Source of the DNA: Nitrospinae bacterium RIFCSPLOWO2_12_FULL_45_22
GTDB lineage: Bacteria > 2-12-FULL-45-22
DNA length: 24,007 nucleotides
NCBI GenBank assembly: GCA_001803565.1
Contig: MHDQ01000174.1
Location: 1 to 24,007 of the forward strand
Direction: 5' to 3'
In this document: one piece after another, positions 16,763 through 23,776 of the stretch
How the letters are laid out: every line of letters begins with the position of its first letter
Numbering within the stretch: position 1 is the first letter of the stretch
Translations under genes and position numbers: made by a program
The notes under the pieces: generated by a model
Seen by the model: only the letters and a program-made list of their open reading frames with translations
The model's database searches: none
What the model was told of the DNA's origin: nothing

Positions 16763-17035
16763 CTACCTAACTGCTTCTTTTAGGGCTTTACCCGGTTTAA
16801 ATTTAGGGCTCCTGCTAGCCGGTATATTAATTTTTGCCCCAGTCTGGGGATTGCGGCCTTTCCGAGCCGCCCGATTTCTAACCGAAAAGGTTCCAAAACC
16901 AACCAGGGTAACGCTATTTCCCTTTTTCAAATCCCTGGTTACCCCAGAAACAATGGCATTTAATGCCTGATCGGCCTTGGCTTTAGTAATATTGGCCCCC
17001 GCTGCTATTTGAACAATAAGATCTGATTTGTTCAT
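16763..17035 (-). CDS. hup: HU-family nucleoid DNA-binding protein
   Basis: The 90-residue protein is full length for HU/IHF: N-terminal dimerisation helices ([11 protein letters not shown]...), the [18 protein letters not shown] region and the beta-arm [21 protein letters not shown], whose proline intercalates into DNA. It bends and compacts DNA and helps replication and repair. The ATG at 17035 has GGAGGG 7 nt upstream. HU and IHF are hard to separate from one sequence, but the homodimer-like features favour HU. It may be co-transcribed with the hydroxylase genes 49 bp downstream. Confidence 0.93.
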   Translation of the reverse strand: MNKSDLIVQIAAGANITKAKADQALNAIVSGVTRDLKKGNSVTLVGFGTFSVRNRAARKGRNPQTGAKINIPASRSPKFKPGKALKEAVR

Positions 17036-17190
17036 AACCTATCCCTCCTATATAAAGACGTTATACAAGAAAAACTTTTTAGATTTTTGGGCAGTCATAC
17101 TACAAAATTCTGCCTCAGAGGTCAAGAGAAAAAGAAGCTGGAGTTTCCCCAAAAATTTCTGCAACCAGGTATCATCCTTTTCAAAATTTC

Positions 17191-17217
17191 ACCGCAGATC
17201 TCTGCGACCTCTGCGGT
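17191..17217. repeat. Small hairpin of the CTCTGCGG type
   Basis: ACCGCAGA (17191-17198) is the exact 8-bp complement of TCTGCGGT (17210-17217) around an 11-nt loop. The same CGCAGAG words recur at about 21616-21635. The rest of the 251-bp spacer between the DUF167 and HU genes shows no gene, and I could not place a convincing HU promoter in it. Confidence 0.5.
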
Positions 17218-17286
17218 TAGTTCCTACTCCTCTGAGCGGGTAATGCTTTGCTTACAACAATGCGGAAGGTTTTATACCATCTGGTT

Positions 17287-17505
17287 TCAGAGTATCTCCA
17301 CAAACTTTTTCCGCGAAGAGGCCCCTTTGTACAGGATAATGGCCTGCCGGGGACGGTCAAAATAGTCTGCCAGGACTTCGATCAGGGCTTGATTGGCTTT
17401 ACCTTCCCGGGCTGGGGCCTTGACCCATACCCGGTATTCGCCATCGGAGACCTTCTCGACCTTTTCATTTCTGGCGTTGGGCCGTACCCAAACTGTCACT
17501 CTCAT
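17287..17505 (-). CDS. DUF167 (YggU-family) small protein
   Basis: The 72-residue protein matches the DUF167 fold: strand VTVWVRPNARNEKV, then YRVWVKAPAREGKANQALIEVLADYF, then IILYKGASSRKKFVEI. The conserved APAREGKAN and GASSRKK segments are diagnostic. The biochemical role is not established. There is no ribosome-binding site, but a TATAAT lies 8 nt before the ATG (17519-17514), so the message may be leaderless; no good -35 box was found to support this. Confidence 0.85.
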   Translation of the reverse strand: MRVTVWVRPNARNEKVEKVSDGEYRVWVKAPAREGKANQALIEVLADYFDRPRQAIILYKGASSRKKFVEIL

Positions 17506-17580
17506 TAACGTAAATTATACGTAAGCGTTCAGCCCTCAGTTGTCAGTGGTCAGTAATACTTATCGGAAGGCGATAGGCAC

Positions 17581-17664
17581 AAAGCGTGAGAGCGTTAAGC
17601 GTAAGGGTAAAAAAATCCCCTCACGCCTTACCCCTTACGACTCGCTCACTCCTTACGCCTCACG
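17581..17664. repeat. Twelve 7-bp repeats in two inverted halves
   Basis: In strict steps of seven: AAAGCGT, GAGAGCG, TTAAGCG, TAAGGGT, a poly-A heptamer, TCCCCTC, ACGCCTT, ACCCCTT, ACGACTC, GCTCACT, CCTTACG, CCTCACG. GCGTAAGG near 17599-17606 pairs with CCTTACGC at 17651-17658, and CGTGAG at 17585-17590 with CTCACG at 17659-17664, leaving one heptamer unpaired. A shorter run of the same phase (CAGTTGT, CAGTGGT, CAGTAAT) lies at about 17537-17557. It separates the SDR and DUF167 genes. Confidence 0.8.
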
Positions 17665-17718
17665 ATTGTTTTATTTAACTGAAAGCGGAAGGTTGATAGC
17701 TGAATACTTACGGTAAAG

Positions 17719-18660
17719 TTATTTATCGGGCACAGGGGGCGCGGGGTTCACATATCCAGTAAGTAGAGTACTGGGTGCAAGACGGATTATATCCTCTAGC
17801 CGCCAGGGTCCCTCCTTCTCGTGATCCTTATAGATGCCGGTTATCTCTTCTGGCCAGGAATAACGGGCTATCCTGCCTCCCCCGGCACCGAATACCTGTC
17901 CATTAATATTAGCCGCCTCATCCGTTACTAAATAAACTACAATAGGTGGTACAAATTGCGGTCCCGGCATCTTTATCAAGTCATCGTATTGCTGCTTGGT
18001 AATCAAGCCTGCGTCTAGTCTCTTCTTCATCCCGGCTATAACACCTTCATTCAAGGTCATCCGGGTAGCTGCCATAGGGGCGATGACATTGCAAGTTATA
18101 CCATATCTTCCTAACTCCCGGGCAATGGCCCGGGTAAAACTAACAATACCACCCTTTGCCGCCGCATAGTTGGCCTGCCCAACACTACCCCACCGGTAAG
18201 CATCGGAGGTACAAGTTACTATGCGACCATATTTTTGCTCTTTCATCAATCCCGAGGCATGTCGGCACATATTGAAAGTACCATTTAGATGAACCTTTAT
18301 TACGGTATCCCAATCATCTTCGGTCATATTATAGATCATACGTTCCCGGAGGACACCAGCCCCATTAATCAGGATATCAAGGCGGCCGTATGTATCCACA
18401 CAGGTCTTAATTATCTTCTCAGCAGCATCAAATTCCGCTACTGACTCATAGCTGGGAATTGCCTCTCCCCCCTTGCTTTTTATTTCCTTTACTACTTCGT
18501 CTGCCGGAGCAACCTCACTCCCTTCACCACCCCTTCCCACACCGGGGTCAACTACCACTACCCGCACACCTTCGGCTGCTAGTGCCAGGGCAACCTCTCT
18601 AAATATCCCTCTCCCTGCACCGGTTACTATGGCATTCTTTCCCTTTAACCTATCTCCCAT
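17719..18660 (-). CDS. Short-chain dehydrogenase/reductase, 3-hydroxyacyl-CoA type
   Basis: The 313-residue protein is a classical SDR most like the dehydrogenase part of peroxisomal multifunctional enzyme type 2, which oxidises 3-hydroxyacyl-CoA. It shows DRLKGKNAIVTGAG at the start, NGAG (99-102) and the catalytic Ser152, Tyr165 and Lys169 (YAAAK). The nucleotide loop reads TGAGRGIF, so Phe20 replaces the third glycine of TGxxxGxG, which may alter cofactor binding. A C-terminal tail of about 50 residues is longer than in simple SDRs. ATG at 18660 is chosen because GGGAGGG lies 7 nt upstream; a GTG two codons earlier is too close to it. It starts 35 bp after the thiolase stop. Confidence 0.88.
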   Translation of the reverse strand: MGDRLKGKNAIVTGAGRGIFREVALALAAEGVRVVVVDPGVGRGGEGSEVAPADEVVKEIKSKGGEAIPSYESVAEFDAAEKIIKTCVDTYGRLDILINGAGVLRERMIYNMTEDDWDTVIKVHLNGTFNMCRHASGLMKEQKYGRIVTCTSDAYRWGSVGQANYAAAKGGIVSFTRAIARELGRYGITCNVIAPMAATRMTLNEGVIAGMKKRLDAGLITKQQYDDLIKMPGPQFVPPIVVYLVTDEAANINGQVFGAGGGRIARYSWPEEITGIYKDHEKEGPWRLEDIIRLAPSTLLTGYVNPAPPVPDK

Positions 18661-18695
18661 TTTCACGCCCTCCCTCTATTCATTAGATTATTGCG

Positions 18696-19880
18696 TTATT
18701 TTAATCCCACGATACAAACGCTTATCGTACATCCACCCGGTTGCCCACCCAGGCTATGGGTTAGGCCCAGGCGCGGATTTTTGATCTGCCTCTTACCTGC
18801 CCGGCCCTGGAGCTGGAGGTACATCTCATAAAGCATCCTTATTCCCGAAGCGCCTACCGGGTGGCCGAAACACTTAAGCCCCCCATCGGGTTGTACCGGG
18901 AGCCCACCATCAAGGTTAAAGAAGCCCGATTCGATATCTTCTCTGGCCCTCCCCCGGGGAGAAAACTGCAGGTCTTCCATGGTAACCAGTTCGGTTATGG
19001 AGAAACAGTCGTGCACTTCGGCCATACTGATCTCCTCTCTCGGATTCTTAATACCAGCCTCTTCATAAGCCCGCTGGCCGGCCAGATAAGTCTCCGGTAT
19101 GTGGGTATAATCATATTTGGTACTGATTCGCCCATAATCGGCACTAACGCAGATCTGTAATGCCTTGACATAAACCGGATCGGACCTGAAGTTCCGGGCC
19201 ATATCAGCCCGGGTGATGATTGCCGCTGCTGCCCCATCGCTCACCCCGCAACAGTCATAAAGCCCTAGTGGTTCAGCAATTATTGGGGCATTGATTACCT
19301 GCTCCAGGGTAATTTTGTTTTGAAAATGGGCCTTTGGATTGAGAGACCCATTGGCATGGCTTTTGACCGAAATAGCCCCAATGGCCCTCTTCCCCTCTTC
19401 GTAGCTCAAGCCATATTTCTCAAAGTATCGGGTAGCTAGAATAGCAAAGGCGCCTGGGGCGGTGAGCATGGGCTGGGTATTGGATACCCCCGGGTAATAT
19501 CCTACACCCAATCCACTGAAACCCATATCCTTGATCTTTTCTACCCCCAGGGCCAGGACCAGGTCATAAATTCCGGCTGCTACTGCATAGCAGGCATTAC
19601 GGAAGGCATCAATCCCCGTAGCACAGGCATTCTCTACCCGGGTCACAGGCACACCCTGTAGCCTTAAAGGAGCGGTTAACCCCATGCCGGTCTTGGCAGA
19701 AACATCATAAGAGGCCCCGACCCAGCCTGCTTGAATATCTTTGGGTTCCACCCCAGCATCTTCAAAGGCTTCATATGCTGCCTCTACCACCAGGTCTGAG
19801 GCACTTTTATTCCACAGTTCCCCAAATCTGGTGCAGCCCATACCCACAATAGCTACCCTATCTTTTATACTCCCTGACAT
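18696..19880 (-). CDS. SCP2-type thiolase (acyl-CoA C-acyltransferase)
   Basis: The 394-residue protein is a full-length thiolase of the sterol-carrier-protein-x group. The nucleophile is Cys86 in ENACATG, followed by the subgroup motif VHDCF with His290, the general-base region GHPVGASG with His340, and Cys384 in GGQPGGC. All thiolysis residues are present, unlike steroid side-chain aldolases of the same fold that lost the cysteine. It should join or cleave a beta-ketoacyl-CoA. Bacterial members often need a separate DUF35 partner, which here is fused to the condensing enzyme upstream. AGGAGG lies 8 nt before the ATG. Confidence 0.92.
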   Translation of the reverse strand: MSGSIKDRVAIVGMGCTRFGELWNKSASDLVVEAAYEAFEDAGVEPKDIQAGWVGASYDVSAKTGMGLTAPLRLQGVPVTRVENACATGIDAFRNACYAVAAGIYDLVLALGVEKIKDMGFSGLGVGYYPGVSNTQPMLTAPGAFAILATRYFEKYGLSYEEGKRAIGAISVKSHANGSLNPKAHFQNKITLEQVINAPIIAEPLGLYDCCGVSDGAAAAIITRADMARNFRSDPVYVKALQICVSADYGRISTKYDYTHIPETYLAGQRAYEEAGIKNPREEISMAEVHDCFSITELVTMEDLQFSPRGRAREDIESGFFNLDGGLPVQPDGGLKCFGHPVGASGIRMLYEMYLQLQGRAGKRQIKNPRLGLTHSLGGQPGGCTISVCIVGLK

Positions 19881-19972
19881 TTCTCTTTTCCTCCTTATTA
19901 ACCCCCTTTAAATTATATTCAGGACGCAGGTTTACGCAGATTAGCGCATATAATAGCAGGTTATTCCTTACC

Positions 19973-20035
19973 CCTAATAACCCAATAACGCAATAACGCA
20001 ATTGGGTTATTGGGTAATAACCAGTGACTAATGAC
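19973..20035. repeat. Nine 7-bp repeats with an 11-bp inverted arm
   Basis: Heptamers in phase: CCTAATA, ACCCAAT, AACGCAA, TAACGCA, ATTGGGT, TATTGGG, TAATAAC, CAGTGAC, TAATGAC. AATAACCCAAT (19976-19986) is the exact complement of ATTGGGTTATT (20001-20011) with a 14-nt loop. It lies in the 200-bp spacer between the condensing enzyme and the thiolase; a short open frame through this spacer has no gene character. Confidence 0.8.
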
Positions 20036-20059
20036 GAGATGTTCATCTGCGTCCAAAAA

Positions 20060-20083
20060 GAAAATTCCTATGCTATCTGGTTA
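20060..20083. repeat. Copy B of the 24-bp dispersed repeat, supplying a stop codon
   Basis: It matches 4350-4373 at 21 of 24 positions. On the minus strand the TAA of the condensing-enzyme gene (20083-20081) is the first three bases of this copy. It is followed by a degenerate GACGCAGATGAAC stretch. Confidence 0.6.
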
Positions 20084-21538
20084 GCTCCTTATTGGTTTGG
20101 TCTTCCAGTAATAATTGTGAATTCCCCGGTCAAAGAAAAGCTTCCGGAAGGTTAACTCTACCGGCATGCCTACCTTGACCTCTGCGGGGTCCCGGTCGGT
20201 CATCTCAAAGGCGGCCCTACCTCCTCCTTCAAAATCTATAATGGTAACGGTCAGAGGAGGGTCCAGGCTGGCAGCCAGCTTATCCTGGGTATAGGTACAG
20301 ACTGTTCCCTTTTTGTCATAGAAGGGATAATCATCAAATTGGTCTTTGGTACCGCATTCCACACATACCCTCTGGGGCATGACGTAAGATGAAATCAGGC
20401 CCGCCTGGCTATATTGTGGTGTCCCGCACTTTTTACATTTTACCCCATAGAGGGAAAGGAGTATCTTGGCATTACGCCGGAGGTTGGAGAGAGAGGTAGG
20501 AGGAAGATCGGGACGTCTGGATTTTTCCATGCTCACGATATTTCTCCATCTGAGGTAGGTGGGATAATTATAGATCATTCTCTTGGTGTTTAACTGCCTG
20601 GCAAAGGTTCCATTGTTTCTAACTTTTGCGATACCATTGGTGACTTTCAGAATAAAGACATCCACACCATTCCCGTAGCTAGCAAAAAGGAGCCTATCGC
20701 CGGCCTTTGCCTGTTCTAAGGCAGCTACTAGCATCATACTGGCCATGGCCGTCCCGGTATGCCCAATTTGCTCAAAGAATGGCTCCTGAAGCTGTTCTTT
20801 GCTGATACCCAATTTCCTGGCCAGCATAGCGTGCCTGCGGTTATCCGCCGGTGGGTCATAGACAATTTTAGCAAAGCTATCTAAAGACCGCGCAGCCTTT
20901 TTTACCGCCCTGATAATAGCCTCTTCCATAATCCTGGAATAACCCTCATCATGCACCATACGGTCTTCCCACATGCGTATGAAGGTATCCTCGTGCGATC
21001 GCCACATACCGCAAAATTCATCGGTTATGGTATACCGGTCTTCAACCTCGGCAATAAGGTCTTCTTTCGCTAGAAGAAAAGCTGCACCCCCGTCCCCCAC
21101 CGACTGCTCAAATTCACTCCCCGGGGCACCTAATCTACAGTCGGAAGAGGTTAGCAGGACGGTTTTAGCAGCCCCGGCTGCCAGGGCATCCAGGGCCGAT
21201 GAGAGTCCTATGGTGGCACATCTCAAGCTGTTGGAGAAATCCGCTGTGCGGATGTCACTCCTCAAATCAAGGGCCATAGCCATGGTGGCTGAGGCAAGCT
21301 TTTCTCTGTAAGGAAAGGTGGTGGAGCAAGCAAAAAGTCCATCAACTTCCTTTCGCTCCAGACCGGTAAGGCAGTCAATCCCGGCAGCTACAGCTATAGT
21401 GAGGCTGTCCTCATCAAAATTAGCCACCGTTCTTTCTCCCTTCATGGGAAAAGGCATGGTCTGCCAGGTATTATGGATCTCAGCACGACTCAATCTGTTA
21501 TAAGGGATATATACACCGTAAGACTTAATACCAACCAT
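20081..21538 (-). CDS. HMG-CoA-synthase-like condensing enzyme fused to a DUF35 zinc-ribbon/OB domain
   Basis: The 485-residue protein has two parts. Residues 1 to about 310 are a KAS III/HMG-CoA-synthase fold: SYGVYIPYNRLSR start, FACSTTFPYREK, the acyl-accepting Cys107 in SNSLRCATIGL, GDGGAAFLL (148-156), GHTGTA (259-264) and ASYGNGVDVFIL (286-297). From about 355 a DUF35 domain follows, with a zinc ribbon (Cys368, Cys371, Cys392, Cys395) and an OB-fold (GTVCTYTQDKL... PVELTFRKLFFDRG). DUF35 proteins bridge thiolases and condensing enzymes and bind the CoA arm, so a complex with the neighbouring thiolase is likely. The reaction is probably acetyl-CoA addition to, or removal from, a beta-ketoacyl-CoA. 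GAGGAG is 7 nt before the ATG. Confidence 0.88.
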   Translation of the reverse strand: MVGIKSYGVYIPYNRLSRAEIHNTWQTMPFPMKGERTVANFDEDSLTIAVAAGIDCLTGLERKEVDGLFACSTTFPYREKLASATMAMALDLRSDIRTADFSNSLRCATIGLSSALDALAAGAAKTVLLTSSDCRLGAPGSEFEQSVGDGGAAFLLAKEDLIAEVEDRYTITDEFCGMWRSHEDTFIRMWEDRMVHDEGYSRIMEEAIIRAVKKAARSLDSFAKIVYDPPADNRRHAMLARKLGISKEQLQEPFFEQIGHTGTAMASMMLVAALEQAKAGDRLLFASYGNGVDVFILKVTNGIAKVRNNGTFARQLNTKRMIYNYPTYLRWRNIVSMEKSRRPDLPPTSLSNLRRNAKILLSLYGVKCKKCGTPQYSQAGLISSYVMPQRVCVECGTKDQFDDYPFYDKKGTVCTYTQDKLAASLDPPLTVTIIDFEGGGRAAFEMTDRDPAEVKVGMPVELTFRKLFFDRGIHNYYWKTKPIRS

Positions 21539-21613
21539 TTGCTATCTCCTCTCATAACTCCTGCATCCTGATTTTCAGCTACCCAACAAAATACATATTT
21601 ATCCTCTAATCAT

Positions 21614-22465
21614 TCACCGCAGAGCACGCAGAGATGAGACATAAAAGTGAACGGCCTCAGTCCCAGCCCCAGTATGGTCTACCTGACCTTCTTTTTCTAG
21701 CTTAGCTAGATGGGCCATGATTTGCTGTTCAGCTACCCCATAGAATCTCTCATCAAGCTCTACAGCATAGATCTTCAGCATAAGCTGATGCGGGGTCATA
21801 TGGCCACCTACCCTTAAGGCATCAATGATCTGCTGTTCCCGGGCTAAGCGGTGCTCATAGTATTCTTTAATCTTTGCCCCGGCATCTTCCATAACTGGTC
21901 CATGAGCCGGGCAGATTTTCTGGGCCGGATAATTGAGCAGCTTTTTCAAAGACTCTAAATAATCTATCATATCCATCACTACCACAGTACTGATCCCTAC
22001 GATATGGTCACCGGTAAAGAGAACCCTGTCCTCTGCCAAATAGAGGCAGATATGGCCAATACTGTGGCCGGGCGTATGGATAGTTTCTAGTTTAGCGCCA
22101 GCTATCTCTAATATATCACCATCTTTCAGGGTATCGTCAACCAGGGCCTGGCTGAACTCGCTATTGATAAGATCGGCTTCCTGGTAATGGGCTAATACCT
22201 TCGCGCCGGTTAATCTCTTTATCTTCTCTGCCCCTTCAAAATGGTCCCTGTGTCCATGAGTAATAATCAGGTAGGGAACGCTGGGATTGCCCAAGCGCTG
22301 CAGCTCTTGCACCACTTGCTGGTATGATTCTTCATGGGCATAGCCAGCATCAACCATGACCAGCTCTTGCTGACCAATGAGATAGATATTGGTGGTGGTG
22401 TATAGAGGTTGGAAGGTTTTACTACTAATGGGAATCATGTAGACCCTGGGCGACACCCGCATCAT
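21614..22465 (-). CDS. Metallo-beta-lactamase-fold hydrolase
   Basis: The 283-residue protein has the zinc-binding set THGHRDH (His70, His72, Asp74, His75), TPGHS (His134), GDH (Asp153) and PAHGP (His188). A C-terminal winged-helix-like domain (about 205-275) follows, as in LACTB2-type hydrolases. Its place among CoA enzymes suggests a thioester hydrolase, but nuclease or lactonase activity cannot be excluded. ATG at 22465 is preferred because GGAGGG sits 5 nt upstream; an ATG seven codons earlier has no such site. The last residues (SSLRALR and the stop) are encoded by a CTCTGCG repeat of the intergenic type. Confidence 0.85.
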   Translation of the reverse strand: MMRVSPRVYMIPISSKTFQPLYTTTNIYLIGQQELVMVDAGYAHEESYQQVVQELQRLGNPSVPYLIITHGHRDHFEGAEKIKRLTGAKVLAHYQEADLINSEFSQALVDDTLKDGDILEIAGAKLETIHTPGHSIGHICLYLAEDRVLFTGDHIVGISTVVVMDMIDYLESLKKLLNYPAQKICPAHGPVMEDAGAKIKEYYEHRLAREQQIIDALRVGGHMTPHQLMLKIYAVELDERFYGVAEQQIMAHLAKLEKEGQVDHTGAGTEAVHFYVSSLRALR

Positions 22466-22503
22466 CACTACCCTCCAGTAAATCATCAGTCATTTATCTT
22501 TTT

Positions 22504-22545
22504 ACCAATGACCAATGACCAATGACTAATGACTAATGACCACTA
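22504..22545. repeat. Six 7-bp repeats upstream of the hydrolase
   Basis: ACCAATG three times, ACTAATG twice and ACCACTA, all in phase, fill most of the spacer between the alcohol dehydrogenase and hydrolase genes and end about 10 bp from the dehydrogenase stop codon. Confidence 0.85.
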
Positions 22546-22555
22546 ACCTAATCAG

Positions 22556-23653
22556 TTAAGGCGTGATAACTACCTTGATGGGATACTCCCCTTCTATCTC
22601 ACCAGCCAGGGCCCTTACCCCGGTCTCAGCCTGTTCCAGTGGGTAACGATGGGTAACCATCTTTTTCAGGGGATATTTTTTGGCGGCCACCAGCCTAATA
22701 GCCGGGATTACTGCCCTGAAATCGCATGACCGCCCCCCTTGAAAGCGGAGCTCATTCATAACAATAAGGTCGCTGATAAAATTGGGTATAGGCTTGAATC
22801 CTGTCAGGCCAATAGATACTACTGTCCCTAATTTCCTGACTGCCTGGATAGACTGGGCAACGGCTTCCGGGACACCAGTAGTATCTATCACCACATCGGC
22901 CATCTCTCCATTGGTAATCTCCCTGACCCGTTCTATCGGGTTCTCTTTCTCTACATTGATAGTATGGGTAGCGCCAAATTCCTTAGCTAAAGCAAAGCGG
23001 TCTTTATCCCGTGTTAGGCCAGTGATCATAATACTTGCAGCCCCGGCCTCATGGGCTGCTATAGTGCTTACCAGGCCCATCTGTCCTGCCCCCTGGATCA
23101 ATACCCTATCACCAATGGTCACCTGACCCAATTCCCTTACAAACCGGATACCATTAGCCAGGGCTGATGCTGCCAGGACAGCCTCTTCCGCGGGGATATC
23201 TTGGTCTATCCGGTGGACAATAGACCCTGGGTTAACATACATATATTCCCCGTAGCCACCCCAGAGGTGAGGTGGGGTATCAGAAGTTACCGATGCACCA
23301 TAACCTATCCCTTTATCGCATATCCGATAATTGCCTGTGAGGCAGAGCTTGCACTTCCCGCAGGGGACAAAGGCTTCTACAATAACCCTATCGCCTACCT
23401 TAGCCTGGTACAGTTCGCTCGCCTTAGCCCCTATTTCTACTATCCGGCCCAGGATTTCGTGACCCATGATTAAGGGATATTTAATGCCCAGGATTTTAAA
23501 CTTACCGGAATAGATGCCGATATCAGAACCACATATACCCGTCAGCTCGAGCTTTATTAAGGCATCTTCCGGTCCGATCTTGGGTAGATCAAACTCCTGG
23601 ATCTCCATCTTCTTATCATCTACTACTACTGCGGCTTTCCCTTTTGTAGCCAT
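22556..23653 (-). CDS. Zinc-dependent medium-chain alcohol dehydrogenase
   Basis: The 365-residue protein has the catalytic zinc ligands Cys41 (GICGSD), His65 and Glu66 (MGHE), and four structural-zinc cysteines 98, 101, 104 and 112 (CGKCKLC...IC). The nucleotide loop is GAGQMG (188-193) and an IDTTG strand follows. It oxidises a secondary alcohol or reduces the matching ketone with NAD(P). The substrate is unknown; with the downstream CoA enzymes it may feed a hydroxy compound into the pathway. ATG at 23653 is chosen because GGAGGG lies 7 nt upstream; the frame extends 17 codons further without a ribosome-binding site. It is probably the first gene of the cluster. Confidence 0.9.
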   Translation of the reverse strand: MATKGKAAVVVDDKKMEIQEFDLPKIGPEDALIKLELTGICGSDIGIYSGKFKILGIKYPLIMGHEILGRIVEIGAKASELYQAKVGDRVIVEAFVPCGKCKLCLTGNYRICDKGIGYGASVTSDTPPHLWGGYGEYMYVNPGSIVHRIDQDIPAEEAVLAASALANGIRFVRELGQVTIGDRVLIQGAGQMGLVSTIAAHEAGAASIMITGLTRDKDRFALAKEFGATHTINVEKENPIERVREITNGEMADVVIDTTGVPEAVAQSIQAVRKLGTVVSIGLTGFKPIPNFISDLIVMNELRFQGGRSCDFRAVIPAIRLVAAKKYPLKKMVTHRYPLEQAETGVRALAGEIEGEYPIKVVITP

Positions 23654-23776
23654 ATCTCTTCCCTCCAAAATAATAATAGTTTGCCTAAAATTGCTGATTG
23701 CCAATTCGTATCCATAAATGTGCTTATTGAGTTAACTCCGAATGCCGTGTTATACGGCGTCGGGCTTATTATATAT

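Noticed and set aside
16743-16778. AAGCAGT...ACTGCTT stem at the HU stop as an intrinsic terminator
   Set aside because: The T-run lies in the loop, not after the stem, so it does not fit a terminator.
19912-19917. TATAAT on the minus strand ahead of the thiolase as a promoter
   Set aside because: No acceptable -35 hexamer is found at 16-18 bp, so it was not listed.
19858-20046. Short minus-strand open frame between thiolase and condensing enzyme
   Set aside because: It is composed of the heptamer array and overlaps the thiolase start; it shows no domain and no ribosome-binding site.
11838-22545. Heptamer arrays considered as CRISPR or attachment sites
   Set aside because: There are no 23-40-bp repeats with unique spacers, no cas genes and no integrase; units are 7 bp without spacers.
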